Of a stretch of 64,000 bases of DNA, positions 32,224-41,473 are shown one piece after another. Each line of letters starts with the position of its first letter. The first letter of the stretch is position 1. Below the pieces are notes generated by a model. The model was not told the origin of the DNA. It saw only the letters and a program-made list of their open reading frames with translations, and did not search any database. The position numbers and the translations under genes were made by a program. Source of the stretch: Rossellomorea sp. y25 (GTDB lineage: Bacteria > Bacillota > Bacilli > Bacillales > Bacillaceae_B); the NCBI RefSeq assembly GCF_038049935.1, contig NZ_CP145886.1, positions 682,001 through 746,000 of the forward strand, in the 5' to 3' direction.

Positions 32224-33318
32224 TTACTTCAGATTGTTCGTTCCGACGATTTCAACGTTGACCTTTGGGATAAACTTGACTTCTTGATAGTCTTCCTTCC
32301 ACGTATCGGGCTTCCATGAATCATGATAGGTGACCGATAATTTCTTCCCGACTCCCAGCGCGTCACTATTGGCTTCAAGTAATAGATCGGTGAGTTCCCG
32401 GGCTTTTTTAGTGAGTTCTTTTGAAGCGATTTTATTTAAGCTTTTAATGTCTTTTGGAGTGGTCTCCTCATAATAACTTAAAACCCGTGCTTTCAAGTCC
32501 GTATTGATCGTACAGGTGACTTGTCCTTTCGCTTTTTTGACGTCCATTTTTGTTGTGGCTTTATGGATGGCCAGCGTCAGGGGCTGGCTGAATTCATTTG
32601 ATTGTATAATTAATTTCCCCCGTTTTTTCAGCTGATTCATCATCATGATCAGCAGGGAGGTTTGGCTGGTGGTGAGGGTGTGCCCGGTAAACTTATCGTC
32701 GTTGAATAAAGCAGATCCGGCCAGTTTAAGCTTATCTTCCTTGTCTTTTTTAATAAATGGGAGGATCATGTCCTTCTCTTTGGCCGTGTGGTGATTCCAG
32801 ACAGTAAATGTCGTTTCATCAGGGATATAGGCTTCTTCCACCCCACCTATAAGCAAGTCATTCACCTCGAACACAATCGGACTGTCTTGTCTGTTTAAAG
32901 TGAGAATGTCATTTCCTTTCCCTTCACTAATGACGATGGATGAAGCGATATATCCTTTGACGGATCTGAAGATCGGCTCTAAAAGGGGAGCGATGCCCCT
33001 AGACTTTGCAAGGTCCTCCCCTACAATGATGATGAAGGCCTTTTCCACATCCATCTGACCGGATACTTTATTCTGGAGATTGATCTCAAGCTCGGAAACC
33101 GTTTCCTCTTCGGCTTCATAGAATTCATCCATTACCTCGAACTTTCCCCCACCGGAACTTCGGATATTAATGGCCCGGGCTGTTCCGAGGATCTTATCTG
33201 GATCTTCCGTCGTGTCAAAACTGATTCCGTTGACCAGCCGGCTGTCTTTTAACTGCCTTTGATCCCAGCACCCGGTCAAAAGGAGCAACGAACAGAATAG
33301 GAATGGTAATTTTCTCAA
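32224..33318 (-). CDS. Germinant receptor C subunit (GerAC family), operon 2
   Basis: The 364-residue protein has a canonical start for this family: a hydrophobic core, lipobox LTGC and then Trp-Asp (LLLTGCWDQRQLKD), followed by LVNGISFD. It should be a lipoprotein on the outer face of the spore inner membrane. Translation starts at TTG overlapping the stop codon of the B-subunit gene (TTGA), with GGTGG in front. It is the last gene of the A-B-C operon and is followed by a terminator. Confidence 0.9.
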   Translation of the reverse strand: MRKLPFLFCSLLLLTGCWDQRQLKDSRLVNGISFDTTEDPDKILGTARAINIRSSGGGKFEVMDEFYEAEEETVSELEINLQNKVSGQMDVEKAFIIIVGEDLAKSRGIAPLLEPIFRSVKGYIASSIVISEGKGNDILTLNRQDSPIVFEVNDLLIGGVEEAYIPDETTFTVWNHHTAKEKDMILPFIKKDKEDKLKLAGSALFNDDKFTGHTLTTSQTSLLIMMMNQLKKRGKLIIQSNEFSQPLTLAIHKATTKMDVKKAKGQVTCTINTDLKARVLSYYEETTPKDIKSLNKIASKELTKKARELTDLLLEANSDALGVGKKLSVTYHDSWKPDTWKEDYQEVKFIPKVNVEIVGTNNLK

Positions 33319-34409
33319 CGGGAATCCACCTTTCTATGTTTGTGTAAGAATCGTGAACATAGTAGTAGCATGAACGGAATGGCGACTAAGACCAGGTAGC
33401 TCATATATTCGATCCAAATAGTATAGAGCTGCTTGGATTCAAGATCTTTCGGCGCCACTATAAAAAGGAGGAATACGGCCAGGCTATTCATAAGCACCCG
33501 TTTCGTTTGGTTGTGAGTAAATAGTCGCAGGCTTTTACTTGCCAAATAAATAAATATGATGATCGAAGCGGCCAGTGGAACGATCCAGATGGATATAAAC
33601 AGTAGATCGAGCCGGTCGATCATTTGAAAATGAAGGGGTCGCAGAAAATAGATGACAGGATAGTTGATTTCTTCTAAAAAGGCTTCACTGAATATCAGTA
33701 TGCATATTAGTACAAAGTAAGCCGTCAGCCCTGTGACAAAGACGTTCGCCCACGTAATGACCTTGAGGAAATCGGTTCCTTTTTTCTCTGCTAATGGGTA
33801 TAAAAAGAGAATCACTTCAAATCCCAACAACGTTAACATAGAATCACGGCTGCCTAAGGTAATGTTCTTTAGGCCGCTGCTTCCGAATGGGAGGATACGA
33901 TGCAGTTCCATCGGAAGAAGAAAGGAAAAAAAAGAAATCCCGAATAAGAAAAGAAATAGAATGGAAATCAGACCAAAAAATCTGGCGATGATCCGGATAT
34001 CACTGATGGCTGCATATGTACAAGTCAGAATCATTAATAATCCTATGACCCAATAGGGGGTACTCATGAGCAGATGCTCTTCAATAATGGATGTGAACTG
34101 CAGTAAAACGAACGTAGCCGCCCAGATGAAATACATGTAAATAATCAGGTTCACAAATGTTCCTACTTGTTTTCCCAGCACAAATTGTGTGATTTCAGGA
34201 TAGGTCAAACGTGGGAACCTTTTTAATAACAGCCAGAACATGATGAGGACAAGCTGAATCATCACTCCGGCGATAATGACTGAAATCCAGCCGTCACCTT
34301 TACTGGTGGTTTGCAACGTATTGGGAAGGGATAAAATCCCGAAACCGATTTGGGTCTGGGACATCAAAAAAAAGATATGCCGGTTCGTCAGGAAATTTGT
34401 CTTGGCCAT
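33315..34409 (-). CDS. Germinant receptor B subunit (GerAB family), operon 2
   Basis: Ten hydrophobic helices, 364 residues and the motif QIGFGILSLPNTLQTTSKGDGW at the first helix identify a GerAB-type germinant permease of the APC superfamily. The ATG has GGGGGGAGGGAATCTCTC in front, 33 bp after the A-subunit gene. Differences from the operon 1 B subunit in the helix regions suggest another germinant specificity, though the ligand is unknown. Confidence 0.9.
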   Translation of the reverse strand: MAKTNFLTNRHIFFLMSQTQIGFGILSLPNTLQTTSKGDGWISVIIAGVMIQLVLIMFWLLLKRFPRLTYPEITQFVLGKQVGTFVNLIIYMYFIWAATFVLLQFTSIIEEHLLMSTPYWVIGLLMILTCTYAAISDIRIIARFFGLISILFLFLFGISFFSFLLPMELHRILPFGSSGLKNITLGSRDSMLTLLGFEVILFLYPLAEKKGTDFLKVITWANVFVTGLTAYFVLICILIFSEAFLEEINYPVIYFLRPLHFQMIDRLDLLFISIWIVPLAASIIIFIYLASKSLRLFTHNQTKRVLMNSLAVFLLFIVAPKDLESKQLYTIWIEYMSYLVLVAIPFMLLLCSRFLHKHRKVDSR

Positions 34410-34441
34410 GAGAGATTCCCTCCCCCCTTTCTGAAGGTGAG

Positions 34442-35848
34442 CTACGTTTGTTTCATAGGGTGATTTCTTTTCTTCGTTTTAATAAAGGTATCTTTCAGTT
34501 GATGGAAGTAAAATGGTGCGATCGATTCCAAATATGGCTTACCGAACGATTCCAGACGGCATAAATGTATCAATAGTACAGCAAGGGAAAGGACGATTCC
34601 TAAAAACCCAAAGAAATTAGCCGCAAGCATGATTGGAAACGCCATGATCCTTGCACCCGTCCCCATTTGGTTGACAGGTGCAACAAACGATGCAATCGCC
34701 GTCAGGGCGACAACGACGATCATCGTGTTGGATATAAAGCCAGCCTCTACAATCGCCGTCCCGATGACCAAACCGCCTACGATCCCAACCGTTTGAGCAA
34801 TGGGGGAAGGGAGGCGGATCGCCGCCTCTTTCAAAAGCTCCAATACTACCTGCATGGCGATTGCTTCGAAAAATGGCGGGAGCGGGATGTATTCGATCTG
34901 AACACGTATGGCGTACAGAATCCCAAGAGGCAGAATTTCTGAGTGGAAAGACACGATGGCAATGTAGACAGCTGGTAAGCAGATCGCCATTAAAAAGCTG
35001 AAAATCCGGATGAGACGGAAAAAAGATCCAATGATCCATCTGCTGTTATAGTCATCCGGAGATTGATAAAAGCTGAAAAAGGTGATCGGTGAAACAAGCA
35101 CATGAGGATTTCCATCCACGATCACAAGTGATTTTCCTTCCAGTAAATAAGACGCCGCCCGGTCGGGTCTTTCCGTTGCTAATAGTTGGGGAAAGACAGA
35201 ATAACTATTATCTTCAATCAATTCTTCCAGCTCCCCTGCAGATTGGAGCTCCTCCACCTCTACCGCCTCGATCCTCTCAATAAGAATGTCTAATGGTCCA
35301 TGATCCACCAATTCCTCCAAATAGACGACCGATACTTTGGTTTGTGTTTTAGACCCCAGAGTATAATTCTTCATTTGCAAAGATGGATTTTTCACTCTTC
35401 GCCTGATCAAGAAGAGGTTTTTGTTCATATTCTCCGTGAAGCCATCATGTGATCCCTTGATGATGTGTTCATTTTCAGGTTCCTGGATGGACTTATCATC
35501 GCCGGCCGCAACGGGCATGAGGAGAACGGAAGCTACACCTTCTTCTAACAGGGCACAGCTCCCCTCAAGGAGACCGGTCACTGCCACTTCCAGATCAGTC
35601 GATCTACTATATTCGGCGTTCTTGATTACGGTTTCAGGGGTGGCATTTCCTTTGGTTTCAAGAAAAGGTTCAATAATGTTTTGTTCGATCAACTTTTTAT
35701 CCACCAGGGAATCGATGTAGAGTAGTTTGCATGGTTTGTCCAGAAAAATGAGATCCCTTATCTTCAAATCTTTCGTATGATAGAGGGCGGAATGAATCTC
35801 CTCTATATTTTGTTCGATTCTGTCGACGATATTTTTAGAAGGACTCAT
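34442..35848 (-). CDS. Germinant receptor A subunit (GerAA family), operon 2
   Basis: The 468-residue protein has the hydrophilic N-terminal half and five-helix C-terminal half of GerAA proteins. Conserved boxes include LLEGKSLVIVDGNPHVLVSP, QSPDDYNSRW and EAIAMQVVLELLKEAAIRLP. It is the first gene of the A-B-C operon. The ribosome binding site (GGTGA) is weak. Only 24 bp separate its start from the broken oxidoreductase gene on the other strand, so its promoter must lie inside that remnant. Confidence 0.9.
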   Translation of the reverse strand: MSPSKNIVDRIEQNIEEIHSALYHTKDLKIRDLIFLDKPCKLLYIDSLVDKKLIEQNIIEPFLETKGNATPETVIKNAEYSRSTDLEVAVTGLLEGSCALLEEGVASVLLMPVAAGDDKSIQEPENEHIIKGSHDGFTENMNKNLFLIRRRVKNPSLQMKNYTLGSKTQTKVSVVYLEELVDHGPLDILIERIEAVEVEELQSAGELEELIEDNSYSVFPQLLATERPDRAASYLLEGKSLVIVDGNPHVLVSPITFFSFYQSPDDYNSRWIIGSFFRLIRIFSFLMAICLPAVYIAIVSFHSEILPLGILYAIRVQIEYIPLPPFFEAIAMQVVLELLKEAAIRLPSPIAQTVGIVGGLVIGTAIVEAGFISNTMIVVVALTAIASFVAPVNQMGTGARIMAFPIMLAANFFGFLGIVLSLAVLLIHLCRLESFGKPYLESIAPFYFHQLKDTFIKTKKRNHPMKQT

Positions 35849-35872
35849 TTGTGATTCACCTGCCGTCTTTAG

Positions 35873-36206
35873 ATGGTTGCTATTATTTTGCCTGAAATGG
35901 GATATTTTATGTTTGGAAGTAAGGGAGGATTTCGTGGAGGGATCTACGAGGTAGCCGAAATGATGTCTACGATACTAGGGGATGAGATCCAATACCCGAA
36001 TCCTTCAGTGAAGGAATTTACATCTTATATGGTGAAAAAAGGTGGGAAAGTGGATTTCGTAAATGTGGTCATCGGGATTCATTTTTCCAACCAAGTTAGG
36101 GGTGGCGGGAGGAGTCACACATGAATTCAAGAAAATAACCAATTCGGATCCCATTCGATTGGAACGTTATATAGAAGAGTTTCAGGGAAGCTGGGAGAAA
36201 AACTAG
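35873..36206 (+). pseudogene. Remnant of NAD(P)-binding SDR/NmrA-like oxidoreductase
   Basis: The text YEVAEMMSTILGDEIQYPNP, then SVKEFTSYMVKKGGKVDFVN, is the C-terminal part of NmrA/SDR-like NAD(P)-binding proteins, which precede the next conserved segment THEFKKITNSDPIRLERYIE. That segment is found here in a different frame from about 36105, ending EFQGSWEKN at a TAG. The nucleotide-binding half is missing at the 5' end. So the gene is both truncated and frameshifted. The missing part would have lain where the germination operon 2 now starts. Confidence 0.75.
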
Positions 36207-36236
36207 GGTAAATGTATCATGGTATTGTGTCATTAT

Positions 36237-36282
36237 AAAGGTCAGAAAGATTGATTCCCTGAGCGCTTTCTGACCTTTTTAA
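36237..36282. terminator. Rho-independent terminator
   Basis: AAAGGTCAGAAAG and CTTTCTGACCTTT pair perfectly around a loop and are followed by T residues. It follows the pseudogene and faces the convergent CBO0543 gene. Confidence 0.82.
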
Positions 36283-36312
36283 AATCCATCAGTGATATTC
36301 CCATGGAAACGA

Positions 36313-36861
36313 TTATTTTTGGATGGGTCTAAAGTGATTTCTTGTACTTAAATAATGAGAGGCGAAATACATAGCTGTATAAATCGGGAATGAATAGATG
36401 TATTTCCATCCTGTATACACCACAAATTCACTCCACACAAATATCGGCTCTGCTACAAAGGAAATCAAGAAACCATATAGTATTCCTTTTATAAAGAAAT
36501 GGGCATGTGGTTTGACTTGAATAAAAACAATCGTTAATACAGGAATCAAGGTAATATCCCACGGTTTATAAGAAGGGGAGAAGGGGAGGACTTCATAATT
36601 GTAATGCCATAAGCCCAATTGAACTCCTATGCTGTCCAGCCAAATCGCGATGAACATGACGAAAAAGGCGATGTATAATAATCGGTGGGTACTTTCCTTT
36701 GGACGGTATTTGGCCCATAAGAGCCAAGGAATGATCGTCAGGAGGACCCCGACCCACCATTGCCAGCTGAACACAATTTCCTCTTGCCATAATTCGAACT
36801 TCTCTATGTAGGTTTGATGCATAGCTTCATAAATTTGTTGGACCTTTTGCTCCGTGCTCAT
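36313..36861 (-). CDS. CBO0543 family membrane protein, paralogue
   Basis: This 182-residue protein is a paralogue of the one at 13159-13713. They share an aromatic amphipathic N-terminus ending before the first helix, IWLDSIGVQLGLWHY and FVAEPIFVWSEFVVYTGWKY, and the same five-helix layout. I use the ATG behind GGAGGTGGAGGGAAAG rather than a GTG four codons earlier that lies inside that ribosome binding site. The function is unknown. Confidence 0.75.
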   Translation of the reverse strand: MSTEQKVQQIYEAMHQTYIEKFELWQEEIVFSWQWWVGVLLTIIPWLLWAKYRPKESTHRLLYIAFFVMFIAIWLDSIGVQLGLWHYNYEVLPFSPSYKPWDITLIPVLTIVFIQVKPHAHFFIKGILYGFLISFVAEPIFVWSEFVVYTGWKYIYSFPIYTAMYFASHYLSTRNHFRPIQK

Positions 36862-36983
36862 CTTTCCCTCCACCTCCGCCTATACAACATCTCACTAACG
36901 AAAGTCCAAAACACCAGTAAAACTGGAAATCACGTTATCCTGTAGTATGAGAGAAAAAGGGTAATTTATGCATTCAGGATGGA

Positions 36984-37057
36984 AGAGGGACGGACCTCGA
37001 AATGGTTATGGAGGGTGTACAAATGAGAAAAATCTGTTAAAAGAGGTCCGTCCCTCT
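36984..37057. repeat. Perfect 15-bp inverted repeat, GGGACGGACCT family
   Basis: AGAGGGACGGACCTC (36984-36998) and GAGGTCCGTCCCTCT (37043-37057) are exact complements and bracket 44 bp. Unlike the copies at 37597 and 56481 it has no immediate T run and a long loop. Confidence 0.85.
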
Positions 37058-37159
37058 GGAGGAGGATATGTTAAAATTTAGTGAAAAGTAATTGTGTAGG
37101 AAGAAGGTACATGCTGGCATTATGATTCAATATTGATTATACGTAAAGAGGGATGAGAA

Positions 37160-37588
37160 ATGGCAACCATTAAAGAACTTCAAACCCGGAATGAGATGAT
37201 TCAAGCCTATCCGGTGATGAACGAGTTACGTACCGATTTGTCGGAAAAGACATATATGGCATTGGTTGAGGATATGAGGAAAGAGGGATATCGCTTGTTC
37301 GCTTTATATGAGGACGATGAGATCGTGTCTCTCGCCGGTATTGGGGAACGGGTCAATTTTTACAACAAACATCATATGTACATCTATGATTTGATCACGT
37401 CGTCCAACCATCGCTCCAAGGGATATGGAAAGCAGTTGTTGGAGTACGTCCATCGATTGGCTGAAGAGATCGGGGTGGAATATGTAGCCCTGGAGTCCGG
37501 ACTTGAAAGACGTGATGCCCATAAATTCTATGAAGATAAGCTGGGATATGAGAAATGGTGTTATTCGTTTCGAAAGAAGTTGTCCTGA
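37160..37588 (+). CDS. GNAT family N-acetyltransferase, 142 aa
   Basis: The acetyl-CoA-binding region is IYDLITSSNHRSKGYGKQLL, followed by EYVALESGLERRDAHKFYED for motif B. It is a compact single-domain member with LRTDLSEKTYMALVEDMRKE at its start, a pattern seen in many bacillar GNATs. The start has AAGAGGGATGAGAA in front. The stop is followed by a GGGACGGACCT-type hairpin that ends it and the convergent ahpF. Confidence 0.85.
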   Translation: MATIKELQTRNEMIQAYPVMNELRTDLSEKTYMALVEDMRKEGYRLFALYEDDEIVSLAGIGERVNFYNKHHMYIYDLITSSNHRSKGYGKQLLEYVHRLAEEIGVEYVALESGLERRDAHKFYEDKLGYEKWCYSFRKKLS

Positions 37589-37596
37589 ATATATAA

Positions 37597-37627
37597 AGGT
37601 CCGTCCCTCAAAACGAGGGACGGACCT
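37597..37627. terminator. Inverted repeat of the GGGACGGACCT family used as two-way terminator
   Basis: AGGTCCGTCCCTC (37597-37609) and GAGGGACGGACCT (37615-37627) pair perfectly around a 5-nt loop. It is placed between two convergent stop codons, 10 bp from each. Confidence 0.8.
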
Positions 37628-37637
37628 CTAAACCATC

Positions 37638-39173
37638 TTAATTCCGTATCAGGTAGTCGAATGCGCCAAGTGCGGCGTTTGCGCCTGATCCCATGGAGAT
37701 GATGATTTGGTTGTATGGGCTGTCTGTACAGTCTCCTGCTGCATATACGCCAGGGACGTTGGTGGCACCGTGTTTGTCCACGATGATTTCACCGAATTTC
37801 GTGCGTTCTACAAGGTCGCCGAGCCAGTCTGTGTTTGGCACAAGACCGATTTGGACGAATACACCTTGTAGTTCGACGTGCTTCTCTTCAAGAGTTTCAC
37901 GGTCTTTATAAGTGATTCCATTCACTTTATCTGTACCGGTAATCTCCTGAGTTTGTGCGTTCGTGATCACTGTCACGTTCGGCAGGCTGTAAAGACGTTT
38001 CTGCAGTACGTCGTCGGCTTTTAGTTCTGAGTTGAATTCAAGAACCGTAACGTGCTTGACGATTCCTGCAAGGTCGATGGCTGCTTCGATACCGGAGTTT
38101 CCTCCGCCGATGACAGCGACATCTTTCCCTTCGAACAGTGGTCCATCACAGTGTGGGCAGTACGCCACTCCCTTGTTCTTGAACTCCTCTTCACCAGGAA
38201 CGCCGATGTTGCGCCAGCGTGCACCTGTCGAGATGATCAGACTCTTACTCTTCAGGACCGCACCGTTTTCAAGCTCAAGCTCCACAAGGTCTTTTTTCTC
38301 AAGACGGCTTGCGCGCTGAAGGTTCATGACATCGATGCCGTAGTCTTTCACATGCTCTTCAAGGCTTGCGACAAGCTTGGGACCTTCCGTGTGCTTCACA
38401 CTGATGAAGTTCTCGATGCTCATCGTATCAAGGACTTGACCGCCGAAGCGTTCCGCAACGATTCCAGTACGGATTCCTTTACGTGCAGCATAGATCGCGG
38501 CACTTGCTCCTGCAGGTCCTCCACCGACGACAAGGACGTCATAAGGATCTTTATCCGATAGCTCATCCGCACTTGGACCTTCTACGATTTTAGATAGAAT
38601 TTCTTCCAAAGTCGTACGTCCGCCGTTGAAGAATTCCGCATTCAGGTAGACAGCAGGAACGGCCATGACGTTCTTGCGTTCCACTTCTTCCTTGAAGGCA
38701 GCTCCGTCAATCATCGTGTGCGTGATATTCGGGTTCAGGACACTCATGATGTTCAGCGCCTGCACCACGTCCGGGCAGTTGTGACAGCTAAGACTTACAT
38801 ACGTCTCGAAGTGGTGTTCGCCTTTGACACTCTTGATCTGGTCAATGACGCTCTGATCCACTTTCGGCGCTCTGCCGCTCACTTGAAGAAGGGCAAGGAC
38901 CAAGGATGTAAATTCATGCCCAAGAGGAATCCCGGCAAAAATGATACCGGTCTCCTCACCAGGACGATTCACGCTGAAGCTTGGTGTTCTTGTCAACTCT
39001 GCTTTTTCAACACTGATGCGGGATGACATGGAAGCTAGCTCTTCAACAAGAGCCAGCATTTCCTTTGAAGTGTCATCTTCCCCTGCACTGACTTTCAGGA
39101 CGATGTCGCCTTCCATCATCTGCAGGTACTGTTCTAATTGTGCTTTAATATCTGCTTCGAGCATGCGTAGCAC
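37638..39173 (-). CDS. ahpF: Alkyl hydroperoxide reductase subunit F
   Basis: The 511-residue flavoprotein has the full AhpF layout: an N-terminal tandem thioredoxin-like domain with CHNC, an FAD-binding [17 protein letters not shown], the redox-active [10 protein letters not shown] and a NAD(P)H motif [15 protein letters not shown], ending in [11 protein letters not shown]. It passes electrons from NADH to AhpC. The start follows TAAGGAGTGCTACGC, just 3 bp after the ahpC stop, so the two form one operon. The PerR box upstream of ahpC should control both. Confidence 0.95.
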   Translation of the reverse strand: MLRMLEADIKAQLEQYLQMMEGDIVLKVSAGEDDTSKEMLALVEELASMSSRISVEKAELTRTPSFSVNRPGEETGIIFAGIPLGHEFTSLVLALLQVSGRAPKVDQSVIDQIKSVKGEHHFETYVSLSCHNCPDVVQALNIMSVLNPNITHTMIDGAAFKEEVERKNVMAVPAVYLNAEFFNGGRTTLEEILSKIVEGPSADELSDKDPYDVLVVGGGPAGASAAIYAARKGIRTGIVAERFGGQVLDTMSIENFISVKHTEGPKLVASLEEHVKDYGIDVMNLQRASRLEKKDLVELELENGAVLKSKSLIISTGARWRNIGVPGEEEFKNKGVAYCPHCDGPLFEGKDVAVIGGGNSGIEAAIDLAGIVKHVTVLEFNSELKADDVLQKRLYSLPNVTVITNAQTQEITGTDKVNGITYKDRETLEEKHVELQGVFVQIGLVPNTDWLGDLVERTKFGEIIVDKHGATNVPGVYAAGDCTDSPYNQIIISMGSGANAALGAFDYLIRN

Positions 39174-39176
39174 TCC

Positions 39177-39740
39177 TTATAATTTACCAACTAAGTCAAG
39201 GCTTGGCTTAAGTGTTTCAGAACCTTCCTGCCATTTCGCCGGGCAAACTTCGCCTGGGTTGTTACGCACATATTGTGCCGCCTTGATTTTGCTTACTAAG
39301 ATATCTGCGTCACGGCCGATTCCGCCAGCGTTGATTTCAACTGCCTGGATGATACCATCCGGATCGATGATGAAAGTTCCGCGGTCAGCAAGACCATCTT
39401 CTTCATTCAATACATCGAAACCGCGAGTGATGCGTTGTGACGGGTCACCGATCATCGCGTATTTGATTTTACCGATTTTTTCAGAGCTGTCGTGCCAGCC
39501 TTTATGTGTGAAATGAGTGTCCGTAGAAACTGAGTACACTTCTACGCCAAGCTCTTTAAGAGTTTCATAGTTATTTTGAAGGTCTTCAAGTTCTGTCGGG
39601 CATACAAATGTGAAGTCTGCAGGGTAGAAGCAGAAAATGCTCCATTGGCCTTTCAGGCTTTCGTCTGTCACAGTGATGAACTCACCGTCTTTGAATGCTT
39701 CTGCTTTAAATGGTACGACTTGTGAACCGATTAATGACAT
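39177..39740 (-). CDS. ahpC: Alkyl hydroperoxide reductase subunit C (peroxiredoxin)
   Basis: This 187-residue typical 2-Cys peroxiredoxin has the peroxidatic Cys in [13 protein letters not shown] and the resolving Cys in [35 protein letters not shown] is the conserved mid-section. It reduces hydrogen peroxide and alkyl hydroperoxides. The start has TAGGAGGAATTTACACT in front. A near-perfect PerR box lies about 50 bp upstream, and ahpF follows at 3 bp. Confidence 0.96.
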   Translation of the reverse strand: MSLIGSQVVPFKAEAFKDGEFITVTDESLKGQWSIFCFYPADFTFVCPTELEDLQNNYETLKELGVEVYSVSTDTHFTHKGWHDSSEKIGKIKYAMIGDPSQRITRGFDVLNEEDGLADRGTFIIDPDGIIQAVEINAGGIGRDADILVSKIKAAQYVRNNPGEVCPAKWQEGSETLKPSLDLVGKL

Positions 39741-39788
39741 AGTGTAAATTCCTCCTAGTGGTTTGTGTGATTGAGAATCATTAATAGA

Positions 39789-39803
39789 TTATAATAATTC
39801 TAA
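39789..39803 (-). promoter_or_regulatory. PerR box upstream of ahpC
   Basis: TTATAATAATTCTAA matches the consensus TTATAATNATTATAA at 13 of 14 defined positions. It overlaps a -10-like TATAAT on the minus strand. In B. subtilis ahpCF belongs to the PerR regulon. Confidence 0.78.
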
Positions 39804-40039
39804 TTCGATATTTATTATTATATATATACGTTCTAATGTCAAGGGAAAAGATTCAGGTTCTGATAGAATGATAGAAAGGAAAAATATAGAGGAAGAAACG
39901 ATACTTAACCTGTTTGCGATGTTCACGATTCTTCCCGTCCATATCTACGCGGTGTCGACATTTATAATAGGGGACGGAGAAAGTGTGAGGTTTATATATC
40001 ATCGTTTTATTCCAACATAAAGCAAAGGAGGTTCAATTC

Positions 40040-40378
40040 ATGTATTCTACACAAACTTTGCCTCAATGGTTTTGGCTACTCTATTACTCACTCATTCTAT
40101 TAACGATTGCATCTGTTTTCTTCTCAATTCAAAACCAACGGGACATATGGAGGGCAATGATCACCATCTTTGTCACTCTTTCCATTCCGGTTGTCGGCTT
40201 TGTTAATGGAATTTATCGAGAGCAGAATCAAAATGAATGGGAGCAATGGCTGAGTCACCTTGGCAAAGGGGAGTTGTGGGCATTATATCTTCTGTTCGGT
40301 TATATATATGTGGTCGTTTGGTGGGGGGCATTGATCCGGAAGAGGAAGGAAGCTGAAAGAGTCAGCAGACAAGGATAA
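40040..40378 (+). CDS. Small membrane protein, 112 aa
   Basis: An ATG behind CAAAGGAGGTTCAATTC starts a 112-residue protein with three hydrophobic helices (about 10-28, 36-54 and 84-102). They are separated by basic and Glu-rich loops, and it ends in KRKEAERVSRQG. The aromatic-rich helices (FWLLYYSLILLT, YIYVVVWWGALI) look real. No family is recognised. A second, even smaller membrane protein gene follows at 40520. Confidence 0.65.
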   Translation: MYSTQTLPQWFWLLYYSLILLTIASVFFSIQNQRDIWRAMITIFVTLSIPVVGFVNGIYREQNQNEWEQWLSHLGKGELWALYLLFGYIYVVVWWGALIRKRKEAERVSRQG

Positions 40379-40519
40379 GTTATATTCTGGAGCGATTCCT
40401 TATCCACCCTGTTGCCTGGGCTTTCCCAAACATAAACCAACAATAAAGTAAAACCTTTTCCGGGCTCTCACGTATGTAAGAAAACCAAAATGGAGTCATA
40501 TGAAAGGGAGGATGGTCAA

Positions 40520-40651
40520 ATGGATTATTTTCAAAGGCTCAAAGAAATCCAGCTCCTTCAATGGGAATTATTTATTGATTATTGGTTTTTACATATTGGG
40601 GTTTTGATAGTGGGGGTAGGTCTCCTCCTATTTTGGATCTTGAAAAAGTAA
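40520..40651 (+). CDS. Small single-helix membrane protein, 43 aa
   Basis: The ATG lies behind AAAGGGAGGATGGTCA and opens a 43-codon frame. The peptide begins MDYFQRLKEIQLLQWELF and has one hydrophobic helix (HIGVLIVGVGLLLFWIL) ending in KK and a stop, the expected form of a tail-anchored or simple one-pass protein. It is followed by a terminator. The amphipathic aromatic N-terminus recalls that of CBO0543 proteins, but the similarity is too short to claim relation. Confidence 0.55.
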   Translation: MDYFQRLKEIQLLQWELFIDYWFLHIGVLIVGVGLLLFWILKK

Positions 40652-40701
40652 GAGAGTGTGGGCTGTCCAGGCTATTTGCTTTTATCGGAGAATAACTTGA
40701 A

Positions 40702-40738
40702 AAAGCTGAAGATCAGAAAGAGGAGCTTCAGCTTATTT
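40702..40738. terminator. Terminator between convergent genes
   Basis: AAGCTGAAG and CTTCAGCTT form a perfect 9-bp stem followed by ATTTTC. Confidence 0.7.
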
Positions 40739-40750
40739 TCATTTGAGCGT

Positions 40751-41302
40751 TTACCTGTTTTTAGGTGCCCCTGGAGGATAATAGTACGGTGGTACCTTTA
40801 TCCACCCTCTTTTGCGCATAGCCGTTTTCAGTTCAAAACCGAACACCATTTTTTCTGCCTGGAATCGTGACCACATGAGTCCAATATCATTGCGAATGCT
40901 TTGGCTTGTGTTTGTGGCACACATCACAATATTTGTGGCAACCTTAATGGAGATGAAGTTAGCAATTTCCTCATCTGTCATTTTGGCCCCTAAGGGAATA
41001 CTGTTGGGATCGGATTTTGGCCTTGGTTCTGACGTTTGAGATAGGGGGATGCCTTCATCTACCATAAATTGTTGTAGGGCGTTCAATTGGTGTTCCCCAA
41101 GCTTCTTTGATTTGTTAATAAGTTGAATTAATTCGTTGTCTGTCGTTGTATTTAATGCAGCCTCGAGGACCGGTATTTCTTCTGCCAGGGCAGTGAAATA
41201 CAGCCAACATCCCATTGCTTCACCGATATGTGGAGGCGTCTTGGGTTCTGTATCAAAAGTGGTTCGCAGGTAATCGAAAGCGGTTTCAAAGATATTCTGC
41301 AT
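40751..41302 (-). CDS. DUF3231 family protein, paralogue
   Basis: With 183 residues this protein equals the length of the DUF3231 protein at 5026-5577 and shares PPHIGEAMGCWLYFTA, DEEIANFISIKVATNIV and RGWIKVPPYYYPPGAP with it. The SIRNDIGLMWSRFQAEKM segment corresponds to TVRTDVGLMFFSIQINLM in the other copy. The two are paralogues with well-conserved ends and a divergent middle. The function is not known. The start follows AAAAAAGGATGACCCTAC. Confidence 0.8.
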   Translation of the reverse strand: MQNIFETAFDYLRTTFDTEPKTPPHIGEAMGCWLYFTALAEEIPVLEAALNTTTDNELIQLINKSKKLGEHQLNALQQFMVDEGIPLSQTSEPRPKSDPNSIPLGAKMTDEEIANFISIKVATNIVMCATNTSQSIRNDIGLMWSRFQAEKMVFGFELKTAMRKRGWIKVPPYYYPPGAPKNR

Positions 41303-41473
41303 GTAGGGTCATCCTTTTTTTAGTACCATTGTTGCCAATTTCCATCCTTTTAATCTGTTGTTCTTCACTTAAGGAAATGGGAGGGACCTGTTGGTTAATT
41401 CTTTTCTTCTGGGATAGTACGAAAGATTCCTGGCGATGGAGTTGTAAGTAAATGACTCGGTGGGGCCAAAGCA

